Made by a program: the position numbers and the translations under genes
Notes under the pieces: model-generated
What the model saw: only the letters and a program-made list of their open reading frames with translations
What the model was told of the DNA's origin: nothing
Databases searched by the model: none
Assembly (NCBI GenBank): GCA_943788515.1
Contig: CALSQM010000010.1
Location: 31,492-95,491, forward strand
DNA length: 64,000 nt
Direction of reading: 5' to 3'
Source of the DNA: an uncultured SAR86 cluster bacterium
GTDB taxonomy: Bacteria; Pseudomonadota; Gammaproteobacteria; Magnimaribacterales; D2472
Shown here: positions 9,517 through 18,961 of the stretch, piece after piece
Layout: every line of letters begins with the position of its first letter
Position numbering within the stretch: position 1 is the first letter of the stretch

Positions 9517-12500
9517 TTAGAAGTTTACTCTGAAACCAACTTTATAGATTGGTCCATGCTCTTGATATAAGAAAGTCATTTCTTCATATCTTGAGTACAG
9601 TAGAACATCTTCATCAGTTACGTTAATACCCTCAACAAATACTGCTGCTTTATCAGTTATGTTGTAAGTAGCGTTGAAATCAACAGTACTTCTTTCAGTA
9701 ACAAATAGTGGGTTATATTGATCGTAACCAGTGAAATATTCACCTGTCATGTTGTATGCAACTCTAGCTGATACTTTTTCGTTTTCATAGAAAACAGAGA
9801 AGTTAGCTGCATCACCAAATCCTGGTAAAGCAAATTGCTCAGCTGATTCGATTGCGTATACATCAGCATTAGTGTCTCCACCAATTTTAGTAATGTTAGC
9901 CATTACACCGAAGTCATTATCAAATAAATGCTGAACAGCAATTTCCATACCATCGAGTGTTCCCTCGTATTGGTTGATAGGTTTAGCTAAATTGAATATG
10001 TACAAAGGATCATCAGAATTACTCTGGAATACTGCATTTCCATTACCTGGATCTGCAAAACAGTCAGCAGCACCGTTACAACCAAATGTAAAGCCAGTGT
10101 TGTTTAACCATGTCCAATCAAGAGCATTAGACCATCCACATGCCCAGTAGCCTTGTGGTGCAGTCCATTGACATAATGCATCATCGTTCTCAGGAACATT
10201 TAATGTAGCTCTAGGTCCCGCAGTGATGTCAGTAACACCGTTGAATGAACCTTGTTCAAAACCAGCTCCATGGTAGCCTGAAATTTCTTTAACAAAGAAG
10301 TTAACAGATACATAACTGCCTTCTTTATAGTAGTACTCATAAGCTAAGTCATAGTTGATTGATTCATATGGCTCTAAAGCTGGGTTACCAGTAGATAGAG
10401 TTGTAGGCATTCTCCAATCAAATGGACTTGATGTAACTGCTGTATCCATCTGCTCTAAAGCAGGTCTTGCAATAGTTTTACTTGCTGCAAATTTAATAAC
10501 TCTGTTTTCAGCATGCTCAAATGAAACATTTAAACTTGGAAGTACATAGTCATTTGAACCATAGCCTGTGTATGAAGCTGGTCCAGTAAGAAGGCCAACT
10601 TTATCACCATAAGTGAAAGCACCTAAACTGTGAACAGTATTAGTTGGAACAGTTGTGTCAGAAGTTGAAGATCTATCTTCTTCTTCATATCTTAGACCAA
10701 ACTGAGCTCTAAGCTCTTGTCCTTTTTCAGTAACAGTTTCAAAGTTAAAGTTTACAAAAAGTGCATCAAGTGATTCAGTAATAACTGATCTTGAGTCTCT
10801 ATCACCATAACAACCTTCTAACTGTCCCCAGTTTGAAGTTTTAGCATCATACACACTAGTTGCAACTAATCCATTAGGGTTGCCATTAGCATCAAATGCA
10901 TCGTTTCTGTAACAAGAAGCAGGCCAATCTGAAGCAGGACCAAAAGCATTCCACCAAGTACCGTCACCAGTATTTAAGTCGCCCATGAATCCAGCTCTAC
11001 CAAACCAGTAGAACATATCTTCTTTACTCATGTCGAAGTAATAGAAATTATTACCTGAACCTAAGAAATTGTTAATTGAAACTTTATTTAAAACATCATC
11101 AGGTAAAAATGCATACGTCATGTTAACTGGATTTCCATTTTCAATATGACCAGTTCTTACATAGTTAAACCATTTCTGACTGTTAAAAGTTGTTTCTTGT
11201 TCAGATACACCAAAGTCTACAGAAACCAATGATTCCATAAATAAGCCTTGGTTGTTGTCCCATTTACCAATGATTTGAAGCTGATCTAAGTCACTTTTTC
11301 TTTCTTGGTAGTTAATGTATGCCTCTCTAGGACCTATATCGCTAGAATCAAATTCTGTAGCACCTGTGTTAACGCCTCTTAGGTTTTTGTCAACACCCCA
11401 AGACAAACCACCAGCTGAATTCTGAGTGAAATCAAAAGATCTATCTCTGAAACATGCTGAAGCTTCTCCAACTGGGTAGTAGTCCCAACCAGCCCAACAT
11501 CCGTTACCAAATGTTACTGAACTTGTTGCGCTTCCACCAGGATTGCCTTTGTAAGCTGCTGATGAGTCGTGATAGTCAACTGATAATGTGAAATCATCAG
11601 TTACTCTGAATTCTAAATTTAAACCAACAGATTTATTATTAGTATTGTCTTCTGCAAAACGGAAGTTGTTATTAAAAACACCTCCATCAAAATAAGTACC
11701 ATTAACTTCACCTGCAGTAACTGCTCCATTAGGGTTAATAGTTAATGCAGTTGTATCCCAACCAGACAGCCATGAGCCAGCTTGAACGCCAAACTGCTCA
11801 GAGAATACTGATGAAACAGTATAGTCTAAAGTTGCAGTAACTCTTCCCAGTTCATATTGAAATGTGGTTTGAAGATTTTGTCTTTCTCTTTCGTTATCCA
11901 TATTTTGATAAAGAAGACCGCTTGGGTAGAAGAAAGCTCCGTCTGCTCTTGCATTAGAAGAATTAAAAGCTGCATTAGCAGGTACGTTATTAATTATAGG
12001 GCTTGGTAACCATGTTATTTCATTAGTACCTGACTCTCTGTTATGCATTACGTGATGAGAACCAGAAACTGAGAAACCCCATTTACCTTCGTTATACTCA
12101 CCATTTCTGATGAAGACTACATCAACTTCAGGAGTTGATGAATCACCAGTAACTACGTTGTCATGTTTCATTAATCTAGCTGAAATACCAAAAGTATTTT
12201 TTGCATTTAAAGGCTTGGTTGTAACCATGTTAATAGTTGCGCCTAATCCACCTGTTGGTAGGATTGCATTTGCTGATTTATAAACCTCAACAGCAGCAAC
12301 ACCAGAAGATGAAATATCACCAAAGTCAAATGATCTACCGCCAACCCATAATGGGGGAACAGTAGGCATTGATCTTCCATTAAGAGTAACTAGGTTAAAT
12401 TCTGGTCCTAGACCCCTAACAGTAACAGATGTACTTTCACCATTATCTCTGTTAGTTGTAACACCAACTAATCTAGATAAAGCTTCAGCAATATTTCTAT

Positions 12501-12714
12501 CGGCAAACTTACCAATATCTTCAGCTGTTATAGCATCAACAACACCAACGTTGTCTCTTTTAATAGAAATAGCATCGATCAAACTTGATCTAATACCGGT
12601 AGTAACAACTTCTTCAACTACTGAATCTTCAGACTCTTCTTCTTGTTGAGCAGAAATCGATGTTGTCATGGATAATGGTAGTAATACCATTAAAGATAAT
12701 AAGTATTTATTCAC
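9517..12714 (-). CDS. TonB-dependent receptor, large marine/Xanthomonas type
   Basis: An outer-membrane transporter of 1065 residues for TonB-driven import of a bulky nutrient such as a glycan, siderophore or peptide. It has a signal peptide (MNKYLLSLMVLLPLSMTTSISAQ) and a TonB-box region (EEVVTTGIRSSL). The plug domain shows IGKFADRNIAEALSRLVGV and VTVRGLGPEFNLVTLNGR. A long 22-strand barrel ends in an aromatic residue (KVGFRVNF). The plug wording is that of the TIGR01782 group, often linked to carbohydrates. The start is a GTG at 12714, eight bases after an AGGGGA ribosome-binding site. Its own promoter and palindromic operator lie upstream and a terminator follows, so it is monocistronic. 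Substrate cannot be told. Confidence 0.92.
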   Translation of the reverse strand: MNKYLLSLMVLLPLSMTTSISAQQEEESEDSVVEEVVTTGIRSSLIDAISIKRDNVGVVDAITAEDIGKFADRNIAEALSRLVGVTTNRDNGESTSVTVRGLGPEFNLVTLNGRSMPTVPPLWVGGRSFDFGDISSSGVAAVEVYKSANAILPTGGLGATINMVTTKPLNAKNTFGISARLMKHDNVVTGDSSTPEVDVVFIRNGEYNEGKWGFSVSGSHHVMHNRESGTNEITWLPSPIINNVPANAAFNSSNARADGAFFYPSGLLYQNMDNERERQNLQTTFQYELGRVTATLDYTVSSVFSEQFGVQAGSWLSGWDTTALTINPNGAVTAGEVNGTYFDGGVFNNNFRFAEDNTNNKSVGLNLEFRVTDDFTLSVDYHDSSAAYKGNPGGSATSSVTFGNGCWAGWDYYPVGEASACFRDRSFDFTQNSAGGLSWGVDKNLRGVNTGATEFDSSDIGPREAYINYQERKSDLDQLQIIGKWDNNQGLFMESLVSVDFGVSEQETTFNSQKWFNYVRTGHIENGNPVNMTYAFLPDDVLNKVSINNFLGSGNNFYYFDMSKEDMFYWFGRAGFMGDLNTGDGTWWNAFGPASDWPASCYRNDAFDANGNPNGLVATSVYDAKTSNWGQLEGCYGDRDSRSVITESLDALFVNFNFETVTEKGQELRAQFGLRYEEEDRSSTSDTTVPTNTVHSLGAFTYGDKVGLLTGPASYTGYGSNDYVLPSLNVSFEHAENRVIKFAASKTIARPALEQMDTAVTSSPFDWRMPTTLSTGNPALEPYESINYDLAYEYYYKEGSYVSVNFFVKEISGYHGAGFEQGSFNGVTDITAGPRATLNVPENDDALCQWTAPQGYWACGWSNALDWTWLNNTGFTFGCNGAADCFADPGNGNAVFQSNSDDPLYIFNLAKPINQYEGTLDGMEIAVQHLFDNDFGVMANITKIGGDTNADVYAIESAEQFALPGFGDAANFSVFYENEKVSARVAYNMTGEYFTGYDQYNPLFVTERSTVDFNATYNITDKAAVFVEGINVTDEDVLLYSRYEEMTFLYQEHGPIYKVGFRVNF

Positions 12715-12748
12715 GGATTATTCCCCTGTTATATATAAAACTGGGTGC

Positions 12749-12777
12749 ATTAAACAACATTGTTGTTTATACGTCAA
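12749..12777 (-). promoter_or_regulatory. Sigma-70-type promoter of the TonB receptor with overlapping operator palindrome
   Basis: On the minus strand a -35 TTGACG (12777-12772) and a -10 TTTAAT (12754-12749) are separated by exactly 17 bases. A perfect palindrome with nine-base arms (TAAACAACA/TGTTGTTTA, 12751-12769, one central base) fills the spacer and enters the -10. A dimeric repressor bound there would block RNA polymerase. The regulator is not encoded nearby. Confidence 0.65.
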
Positions 12778-12851
12778 GAATATGAGAAAAGATAAAAAAA
12801 ATGTAAATATTTTACATTTATGTGAAGAAAAAAATAAGAAAAGTAAGTGTT

Positions 12852-12888
12852 TGTAAAAAACAAAACCCAGCCTGTTTAGACTGGGCTT
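12852..12888 (-). terminator. Rho-independent terminator after the RRM gene
   Basis: Minus-strand AAGCCCAGTCT pairs with AGGCTGGGTTT (11 base pairs, two G-T wobbles, four-base loop; 12863-12888) and is followed by a T-rich tail. It lies downstream of the RNA-binding protein gene. Confidence 0.75.
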
Positions 12889-12924
12889 GTGTTTAAATGA
12901 ATTTATTTAAGATTAAGTAATTAC

Positions 12925-13170
12925 TTATCTTGTTTCACGAGGTCTTGATTCATTCACAACTAATTTTCTGCCCTCTATTTCACTGTCATTTAGAGCTGCA
13001 ATTGCTGCTTCAGCACCATCACTCATTTCAACAAAACCAAAACCTCTAGAACGATTAGTCATTCTGTCAGTAATAATTTTTGCTGATGTTACAGAACCAT
13101 GTTCTGCAAAAAGATTTTCAAGGTCTTGGTCGCTCATTCCCCAAGAAAGATTTCCAACGTATATATTCAT
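12925..13170 (-). CDS. RRM-type RNA-binding protein
   Basis: A single RNA-recognition-motif protein of about 81 residues, of the small bacterial type related to cyanobacterial and proteobacterial cold-inducible RNA-binding proteins. RNP2 (IYVGNL) begins at the third residue and RNP1 (RGFGFVEM) is in the middle. The tail is short and charged (NESRPRETR) and lacks the glycine-rich extension of many homologues. I chose the ATG at 13170 over a TTG at 13179 because RRM proteins of this class start MNIYVGNL. It likely binds mRNA as a chaperone. It stands alone with its own terminator. Confidence 0.92.
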   Translation of the reverse strand: MNIYVGNLSWGMSDQDLENLFAEHGSVTSAKIITDRMTNRSRGFGFVEMSDGAEAAIAALNDSEIEGRKLVVNESRPRETR

Positions 13171-13230
13171 AGTATCCAATAATTAAAAAAATGTATCTTA
13201 CAATAAAAATTGTACTATTTGTTAAATTAT

Positions 13231-14169
13231 TTAATCTTTTAAAAACTCTAAGGCTTGCTCTCCGAACTCTGACCACCAATGCATACCCATCAAATGTATT
13301 TTTTCCAGATTTAAATCAGAGCTGTCATCAAGTATTTTATTGATATTGCCTAGCGATGAATTAATTCTAAGATATGAGTCGCCTATAATATCTTCAGCGA
13401 TATCATGGTGAATTTCTGAATCAAGCATCATTCCCATTATATCATTTCGAAGCCACCCAACTCCTCCCCAAATAGATGATGATTTACCATTTATTTTTTT
13501 CTTATTTAGACCTGCACCAATACTAAGAATTTTAATCCTATCGGTTTGAAAATATTCCTTAGCCTGAGCAAAGCCAATCATTGAGGGGTTATTTGTTACA
13601 ACACCTCCGTCTATCATCCACTTACCATTTTGCATTTGGTATGTTGGAAAGTACATTGGCGCTGCGCTTGAGGCACACACTGCATCAGTTATGCTTATTT
13701 CAGGTGTAGAAAAATTACTATGAATAGCGTGAACTCTATTCTCGACATCATAAGCTAATGTAACTAGGGGTTTTTTTACTTCTCTAAGCAAGTCCGTGGA
13801 GAAGATTTCATTAAGCACTCCAACCCTGCCCTCTGATTCGTACCTTGGCCTGGCCTGAATAAGAGATGCTTTATCCCAGAAGAATGAGGTTTTCATAATT
13901 CTTTCAAGATACTCCCTAGACCAATATTTTTTTAATTCTGATGCTTGCATTCCATTATGAGCAAGACAAGCAGCATTAAATGCACCTGCGCTAGTGCCAA
14001 CAAACATGTCAAAGGAATCAAAAATTTTTTTTCCAGACTCTGCTTCAAGTTTTTTTAAAAATACAATACCAGCGATAGCTCTAACTCCCCCGCCGTCAAG
14101 TGAAAGAACTTTTTTAAACTTTGACTTCTGCTGGGGTTTTTTAAAAACATTAAAAAAACTATTCATCAT
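13231..14169 (-). CDS. Patatin-like phospholipase
   Basis: A 312-residue acyl hydrolase of the patatin family, which deacylates phospholipids or other lipids with a Ser-Asp dyad. Visible motifs are the oxyanion loop DGGGVRAIAG (residues about 25-34), the nucleophile elbow GTSAG with Ser60, and the catalytic aspartate D187 in MIDGGVVTNNP. No signal peptide is present, so it is probably cytoplasmic or membrane-associated. It has no neighbouring nucleotidyltransferase, so there is no reason to place it in an antiphage CBASS system. Physiological substrate unknown. Confidence 0.9.
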   Translation of the reverse strand: MMNSFFNVFKKPQQKSKFKKVLSLDGGGVRAIAGIVFLKKLEAESGKKIFDSFDMFVGTSAGAFNAACLAHNGMQASELKKYWSREYLERIMKTSFFWDKASLIQARPRYESEGRVGVLNEIFSTDLLREVKKPLVTLAYDVENRVHAIHSNFSTPEISITDAVCASSAAPMYFPTYQMQNGKWMIDGGVVTNNPSMIGFAQAKEYFQTDRIKILSIGAGLNKKKINGKSSSIWGGVGWLRNDIMGMMLDSEIHHDIAEDIIGDSYLRINSSLGNINKILDDSSDLNLEKIHLMGMHWWSEFGEQALEFLKD

Positions 14170-14202
14170 TTTATTGTAAACAGATAAAAAATTTTAGATA
14201 TA

Positions 14203-14229
14203 AAAAAGGGCCTACAAAGACCCTTTTTT
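14203..14229 (-). terminator. Rho-independent terminator after the PAN-like gene
   Basis: Minus-strand AAAAAAGGGTC pairs with GGCCCTTTTTT (one T-G wobble, loop TTTGTA) and runs into T residues. It sits between the PAN-like gene and the patatin gene. Confidence 0.8.
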
Positions 14230-14244
14230 ATTTAATGCTGGTAA

Positions 14245-14532
14245 CTAATTCTTAAGGCCTGATACTGCATCTGTGTTTTCGGTTTCTTTAGTAACTGTTT
14301 TTAGAATTGTACAGCTGCCTTTTGATGCATCAAGTGTAAAAGCCACACATGATGATCTGCTAGTGCAAAGTGCCTGACAACTTTCTACTGTTCTAAATTT
14401 CTTTGAAGTTTTCACGGTTGCTATTTTTCCAGATAGTGAAATATCAGCTTTAGGTGTGAAGTTCATGTCTGCAGCAAAAGCAGGAAGTGCAAACATAGCT
14501 GTGAATACAATAATTGAAGTTAGTTTTTTCAT
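14245..14532 (-). CDS. Secreted PAN/apple-domain-like small protein
   Basis: The start is the ATG at 14532, giving signal peptide MKKLTSIIVFTAMFALPAFAA and a mature protein of about 75 residues. The mature part has the spacing of a single PAN/apple-like module: TVESCQALCTSRSSCVAFTLD and then SCTILK, four cysteines able to form two disulfides. Such modules bind protein or carbohydrate. The ORF opens further upstream but without a signal-like sequence, and an AAAGG site precedes 14532. It is followed by a strong terminator. The partner is unknown. Confidence 0.7.
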   Translation of the reverse strand: MKKLTSIIVFTAMFALPAFAADMNFTPKADISLSGKIATVKTSKKFRTVESCQALCTSRSSCVAFTLDASKGSCTILKTVTKETENTDAVSGLKN

Positions 14533-14651
14533 ATTTATACCTTTAGGGGGGTTAAAAATTATTATTTGCACTTACTTATGTAAGCACTGAACACATCTTA
14601 AATAAAAATGTATGCACTGTATACATTAAAAGTATATAAATATTGAATCTA

Positions 14652-14963
14652 TTATTTGACTATATTTAAATTCAAGAGATCGCTGGCCTGTTTAAGACTT
14701 CCAGCATTAGTAACGTTTGAATATCCAGCATCAATTAATATTTGAGTAGCTCTTCCTGATCTATTTCCACTTCTGCAATACAAATAGATTTTTTCATCTT
14801 TATTTACTGAGTTTGTGATATTTTGAATATCTTGCCACTCGATATTCATTGCATTTTCTAAGTGGCCACTGGACCATTCGTCTGGAGTTCTGACATCAAT
14901 TACTACATCTGCATATATTATAGGCAGAAACAATATGCCCATAAGAATCTTCTTCAAAACCAT
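14652..14963 (-). CDS. Periplasmic rhodanese-like protein
   Basis: A 103-residue single rhodanese domain with an N-terminal signal/hydrophobic segment (MVLKKILMGILFLPIIYA). The active-site loop YCRSGNRSG holds the sulfur-accepting cysteine, and the IDVRTPDEWSSGHLENA start of the fold is intact. It resembles PspE-type sulfurtransferases. Its ATG shares one base with the stop of the upstream GMC oxidoreductase gene (TAATG), so the two are translated as an operon, although a functional tie is not obvious. Confidence 0.88.
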   Translation of the reverse strand: MVLKKILMGILFLPIIYADVVIDVRTPDEWSSGHLENAMNIEWQDIQNITNSVNKDEKIYLYCRSGNRSGRATQILIDAGYSNVTNAGSLKQASDLLNLNIVK

Positions 14964-16642
14964 TAAGCCCAGTCCTCTAAAATCATATCTGATGCTTTTT
15001 CACCTATCATGATTGTTGGAGCATTTGTATTGCCCCCAACTAAGGTAGGCATAATAGATGCGTCTATTACCCTTAACCCAGATACTTTATGCACTTTTAA
15101 TCTTTCATTTACAACTGACATCTCATCACTACCCATTTTACATGTTCCAACCGGATGATAGACAGTGTCTGCGTCCTCTCTAATAGCCTGCTCAATGTCT
15201 TCATCATTATCTAAGTCGACAGGTCTTTGAACATGACCGCTTGTGTATTTAGATAAAGGTTCTTTATTCATAACTTTCATCATTTTTTTATACCCAGCAA
15301 CCATATCTCTCATATCATCTGGATGAGATAAGAATTTCGGATCTATTTTTGGATCATCTGTTGGATCTGCGGATTGAAGCGTAACCTCCCCTCTAGATTT
15401 GGGTCTAAGTAAGCAAGTATGACAACTTAATCCAGTGCCCCAAACACTTTCTCTTCCATGATCGACAACCATCCCTGGTGCAAAATGGAGTTGAATATCA
15501 GGAACTGTAATATCATTTCTTGATCTAATAAAACCACCAGCCTCAGCGACGGTTGAGGTAAACATTCCAGTCTTTATAAGAAGGTATTTAACAAGCTCGT
15601 AGGGATACTTTAAGAAAATTGTTCCTAAAGAAAAACCAAATAAATTAAGAGACTTATATTTATGAACAGATAAATAATCTATGTGATCTTGAAGATTCTT
15701 CCCAACACCAGGTAAATCAACTTTGTGTTCAATACCGTGCTTTGTAATCTCTTGCTCTGGCCCAATTCCAGATCTAAGTAATACCTGAGGAGAACCAAAA
15801 GCGCCCGATGATAATAAAACTTCTTTAGTAGCATTAAGTGTGAATTCATTGCCATCCTCTCCAATACATGACACACCGGTGGCCCTACTATCATTTACCA
15901 AAATTTTATTTACATTAGTATCAGTTAAAACTGTCAAGTTTTCTCTCTCCAATGCGGGGACTAAATATGCCTTAGCAGCACTACATCTCTTACCGTTTTT
16001 TTGAGTAGTTTGATAATACCCAATGCCCTCTTGGCTTTCGCCATTAAAATCTTCATTAAAACCAAAAACCGATGACCCTGTTTCAACAAAATCGTCTACA
16101 GGTTTATTTTTGTGACGAATATTAGCTACATTTAAGGGACCATCCTGGCCATGGAAATCATTTTGATGAATTTCGTTATGCTCAGCTTTCTTAAAGTAAG
16201 GCAGGATCTCATCATATGACCAACCATTATTTCCAAGCTCAGACCAATGATCATAATCCCACTTGTGACCTCTAACATATAACATTGCATTGATTGAACT
16301 AGAGCCGCCCAGTGTTTTGCCTCTTGGCTGATACCCTCTTCTATATTCCTCACTTTCAGATTCAACCTCATGGACGCCGCCTGATGAATCTACCATAGCC
16401 TTGGCAGGCTCGGTTACTTTTACTTTTGCGAACTCTTTTTGAGGTTCTGTATTGTAATTCCAGCTGTATTTACTTCCCGCTCCAAGGAATGCAAAGCCCA
16501 GGGGAACATGAAGTCTTACATCGGTATCTCTTGATCCTGCTTCAATTAAACATACATTAAAGTGAGGGTTTGAACTTAGCCTGTTGGCTAGAACACAACC
16601 TGCGGAGCCGGCACCTAAAATTATAAAATCATATTCTTTCAT
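14963..16642 (-). CDS. GMC family oxidoreductase (choline/alcohol dehydrogenase-like)
   Basis: A 559-residue FAD enzyme of the glucose-methanol-choline family. The N-terminal FAD site is DFIILGAGSAGCVLANRLS. The first GMC signature is GRGKTLGGSSSINAMLYVRG-like (RGKTLGGSSSINAML), the second is SSGAFGSPQVLLRSGIGP, and the C-terminal catalytic region has YHPVGTCKMG and VGGNTNAPTIMIGEKASD. A 26-residue insertion rich in Glu and Ser sits near residues 72-98. The family oxidises alcohols, choline or related substrates, feeding electrons to a quinone or oxygen. No betaine aldehyde dehydrogenase is adjacent, so choline is not assured as substrate. Confidence 0.88.
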   Translation of the reverse strand: MKEYDFIILGAGSAGCVLANRLSSNPHFNVCLIEAGSRDTDVRLHVPLGFAFLGAGSKYSWNYNTEPQKEFAKVKVTEPAKAMVDSSGGVHEVESESEEYRRGYQPRGKTLGGSSSINAMLYVRGHKWDYDHWSELGNNGWSYDEILPYFKKAEHNEIHQNDFHGQDGPLNVANIRHKNKPVDDFVETGSSVFGFNEDFNGESQEGIGYYQTTQKNGKRCSAAKAYLVPALERENLTVLTDTNVNKILVNDSRATGVSCIGEDGNEFTLNATKEVLLSSGAFGSPQVLLRSGIGPEQEITKHGIEHKVDLPGVGKNLQDHIDYLSVHKYKSLNLFGFSLGTIFLKYPYELVKYLLIKTGMFTSTVAEAGGFIRSRNDITVPDIQLHFAPGMVVDHGRESVWGTGLSCHTCLLRPKSRGEVTLQSADPTDDPKIDPKFLSHPDDMRDMVAGYKKMMKVMNKEPLSKYTSGHVQRPVDLDNDEDIEQAIREDADTVYHPVGTCKMGSDEMSVVNERLKVHKVSGLRVIDASIMPTLVGGNTNAPTIMIGEKASDMILEDWA

Positions 16643-16730
16643 GAAATTCTCCCCAAAATCAATATCTACAGTTTATGTTTAACTTCTATATCTGTAAACT
16701 TATTAATATTTATAAAGTTTATGTGCTCCT

Positions 16731-17480
16731 ATGAGTTTATTTAATATATTTATTATTTTTTGGGTCCTTGTGGCTATCGCTACATTTATTTACCTTTTTT
16801 TTAATAATGCACCTTATGGCAGGCACATAGAGGAAGGCTGGGGAACAAATATTTCAGCAAGAGCTGGTTGGGTTATTATGGAATCGCCTTGCGTTATATT
16901 GATGATCATATTTGGTTTAATAGTTAGGAATGACCTAGATTTAGTCCATGAAGTATTCTTGATGATTTGGTTAACGCATTACACTCATAGAACATTTATT
17001 TATCCATTTGTGATTGATATGACGAACCCAAAAATGCCAATAAGCATAGCTGTATCGGCATTCTGTTTTAATCTAGTGAATGTTAGTATCCAGGCCTTTG
17101 GTATATTTTATTTTACGAGTTACTCTTCTGATTGGCTTTCATCTGATACCTTTATTGTAGGCTTGTCTTTATTTTTTATTGGTATGTTTATTAATATCAG
17201 ATCAGATTATTTAATTGTAGGCCTAAGAAAGAAAATGGGACCAGGCTATCATTTGCCTAATAAATTCCTTCATAAGTATGTATCTTCCCCTAACTATTTT
17301 GGAGAAATCATAGAGTGGATTGGTTGGGCAATATTAACCTGGAGTATTTCTGGATTAGTTTTTTTACTTTGGACAATAGCTAACCTTTTCCCAAGGGCTA
17401 TAGCACACCATAAATGGTACCAAGAAAAATTTGGAAACTATCCTAAAAATAGAAAGGCTATTATTCCAGGAATAATTTAA
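16731..17480 (+). CDS. Steroid 5-alpha-reductase (SRD5A)-like membrane protein
   Basis: A 249-residue polytopic membrane protein matching the 3-oxo-5-alpha-steroid 4-dehydrogenase family. Family signatures are NAPYGRHIEEGWGTNISARA near the N-terminus, WLTHYTHRTFIYPF, and the C-terminal NADPH-binding block YVSSPNYFGEIIEWIGWA, PRAIAHHKWYQEKFGNYP and RKAIIPGII. Six or so hydrophobic helices are seen. Bacterial members are thought to reduce double bonds of steroids or other polyprenoid-like lipids; the natural substrate here is unknown. It converges on the NAD-dependent reductase gene with a four-base overlap. Confidence 0.88.
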   Translation: MSLFNIFIIFWVLVAIATFIYLFFNNAPYGRHIEEGWGTNISARAGWVIMESPCVILMIIFGLIVRNDLDLVHEVFLMIWLTHYTHRTFIYPFVIDMTNPKMPISIAVSAFCFNLVNVSIQAFGIFYFTSYSSDWLSSDTFIVGLSLFFIGMFINIRSDYLIVGLRKKMGPGYHLPNKFLHKYVSSPNYFGEIIEWIGWAILTWSISGLVFLLWTIANLFPRAIAHHKWYQEKFGNYPKNRKAIIPGII

Positions 17481-18475
17481 ATCAAATCGTAATCAACAAT
17501 TTGTTTTGCAGCGGCTAAGATAGATTCTTCTGCAGCAATAGGGTTCCATCCAAGCACATCTTTTGCCTTAGTTGTATTGCAGTCCCTTTGCTTCCCAGCC
17601 ATTTTAGAAATAGTTTTTAAGTCACTTTTAAACAAAGCCATTACTTTTAATAAAAGGTTTGGCATATTTTTTTCAGGAGCTTTGTATCCATTAGCATTCA
17701 GGACATTGGCGATATCACTCATCCACATCTCTTTTTCAGAAACAATAAACCTTTCGCCATCCGACTCTGTATTTTTCATAGCTAATATGTGAGCCTTAGC
17801 AACATCCCTTACATCCACAATACCTATATGAATTTTTGCAAGAGCTGGCATGGAGCCGTTAAGCATTCTTAGGACCATTGAATTAGAAATGCCAACATCA
17901 TCTGACAATGATGGCCCTAGAACTCCAACAGGATTAATTACAGTTAATTTATAACTTACATCATTGTCCTTTACATAATCCCATGCAGCTCTTTCGGCTA
18001 AAGTCTTGCTCTTGGAATAGAAAGTCATTTTGTCATTAGAAGTATCTGACCAATGGGTTTCATTAAAACTTGTAGTGCCATCAAAAGTATCACCGACAGC
18101 AGCAAAGGATGAAGTTAACACCACTTTTTTAATATCGTGCTTGTCAGCAAATTTTAAAGCCCTTAATGCGCCTTCTACAGCAGGCTTAACAAAAAACTCT
18201 TCGGTTTCATTTGAAAGTACAAATGGTGACGCGACATGCAGAAGGTAATCACAGCCGGACATAGCCTCATCCCAACCCTCATCGCTCATTAAATCAACAG
18301 GAAATAGAGTAAGGTTTTCACAAGAAGTATTATGCTTTTCAAGTGACTGTCTTACTTCAGACTCTCTTTGCATTGAACGCAGACTTCCATTAACTGCATA
18401 GCCTTGCTCAAGAAGCTGTTGTATACAATGAAGACCGATAAACCCAGTCGCACCAGTTACTAATACTTTTTCCAT
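17477..18475 (-). CDS. NAD(P)-dependent epimerase/dihydroflavonol-4-reductase family protein
   Basis: A 332-residue extended short-chain dehydrogenase. The N-terminal Rossmann motif is VLVTGATGFIGLHC, and the catalytic pair is in YSKSKTLAERAAW (Tyr and Lys), with the serine in LTSSFAAVG. The overall wording (LLHVASPF, VVLTSSFAAV, NPVGVLGPSLS) is that of dihydroflavonol reductase/cinnamoyl-CoA reductase-like enzymes, which reduce a carbonyl using NADPH. The neighbouring steroid-reductase-like gene hints at lipid or steroid chemistry, but the two are convergent, so this is weak evidence. Confidence 0.88.
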   Translation of the reverse strand: MEKVLVTGATGFIGLHCIQQLLEQGYAVNGSLRSMQRESEVRQSLEKHNTSCENLTLFPVDLMSDEGWDEAMSGCDYLLHVASPFVLSNETEEFFVKPAVEGALRALKFADKHDIKKVVLTSSFAAVGDTFDGTTSFNETHWSDTSNDKMTFYSKSKTLAERAAWDYVKDNDVSYKLTVINPVGVLGPSLSDDVGISNSMVLRMLNGSMPALAKIHIGIVDVRDVAKAHILAMKNTESDGERFIVSEKEMWMSDIANVLNANGYKAPEKNMPNLLLKVMALFKSDLKTISKMAGKQRDCNTTKAKDVLGWNPIAAEESILAAAKQIVDYDLI

Positions 18476-18541
18476 ACTTCACCTTTTTAAAAATTAGATT
18501 AATCATCATACATTAATTTATTTTTATATTAAGATTGCCTA

Positions 18542-18940
18542 ATGAATAAATATATCAAAGCATTAGCAATCGTATCCATTGCGCTCAATTCGCAGGCAGA
18601 TACCTCAAAAGAACAATCTGCATGTATCAATGATGCCTTAATACAAATATTAAAAACTGACGAATCTAAAAGAGAAAGGCTGGTTATATTTAATGAAAGT
18701 AGTGATGATCTAGAATTAAAAGAGCTATTACATCAATTGAAAACAAGCTCAGAAAATAATACCTTCTACTTAATCGATCTGGATACTTTATGGAATTGGG
18801 ATAGGAAAAATGAAATGAAGTTTATTTATAAAATTCTTGATTTAATGAACAGAAACTATCAATTGGAATCTGTAAGCCCTAACTTAAAAAATAAATACCT
18901 TTTAGAAGCTAGGCATATGTGTGAAGGCCTAAGTAAATAG
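18542..18940 (+). CDS. Small secreted hypothetical protein
   Basis: I do not recognise this 132-residue protein. It has a signal peptide (MNKYIKALAIVSIALNSQA) and a mature domain of about 113 residues that is helical and charged, with two cysteines (residue about 28 and near the C-terminus in ARHMCEGLS) that could form one disulfide. It is divergent from the reductase gene and convergent with the barrel-like gene at 18962. Periplasmic location is likely; function unknown. Confidence 0.6.
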   Translation: MNKYIKALAIVSIALNSQADTSKEQSACINDALIQILKTDESKRERLVIFNESSDDLELKELLHQLKTSSENNTFYLIDLDTLWNWDRKNEMKFIYKILDLMNRNYQLESVSPNLKNKYLLEARHMCEGLSK

Positions 18941-18961
18941 GCCCTCATCGATTTAACAATC

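Noticed and set aside
13231..14169. Patatin as a CBASS effector (CapV)
   Set aside because: No cyclic-nucleotide synthase or other CBASS gene is nearby; it looks like an ordinary patatin-like lipase.
16132..16371. 79-residue minus-strand ORF inside the GMC oxidoreductase gene
   Set aside because: It is another frame of the same strand within an intact, conserved gene and has no own signals.
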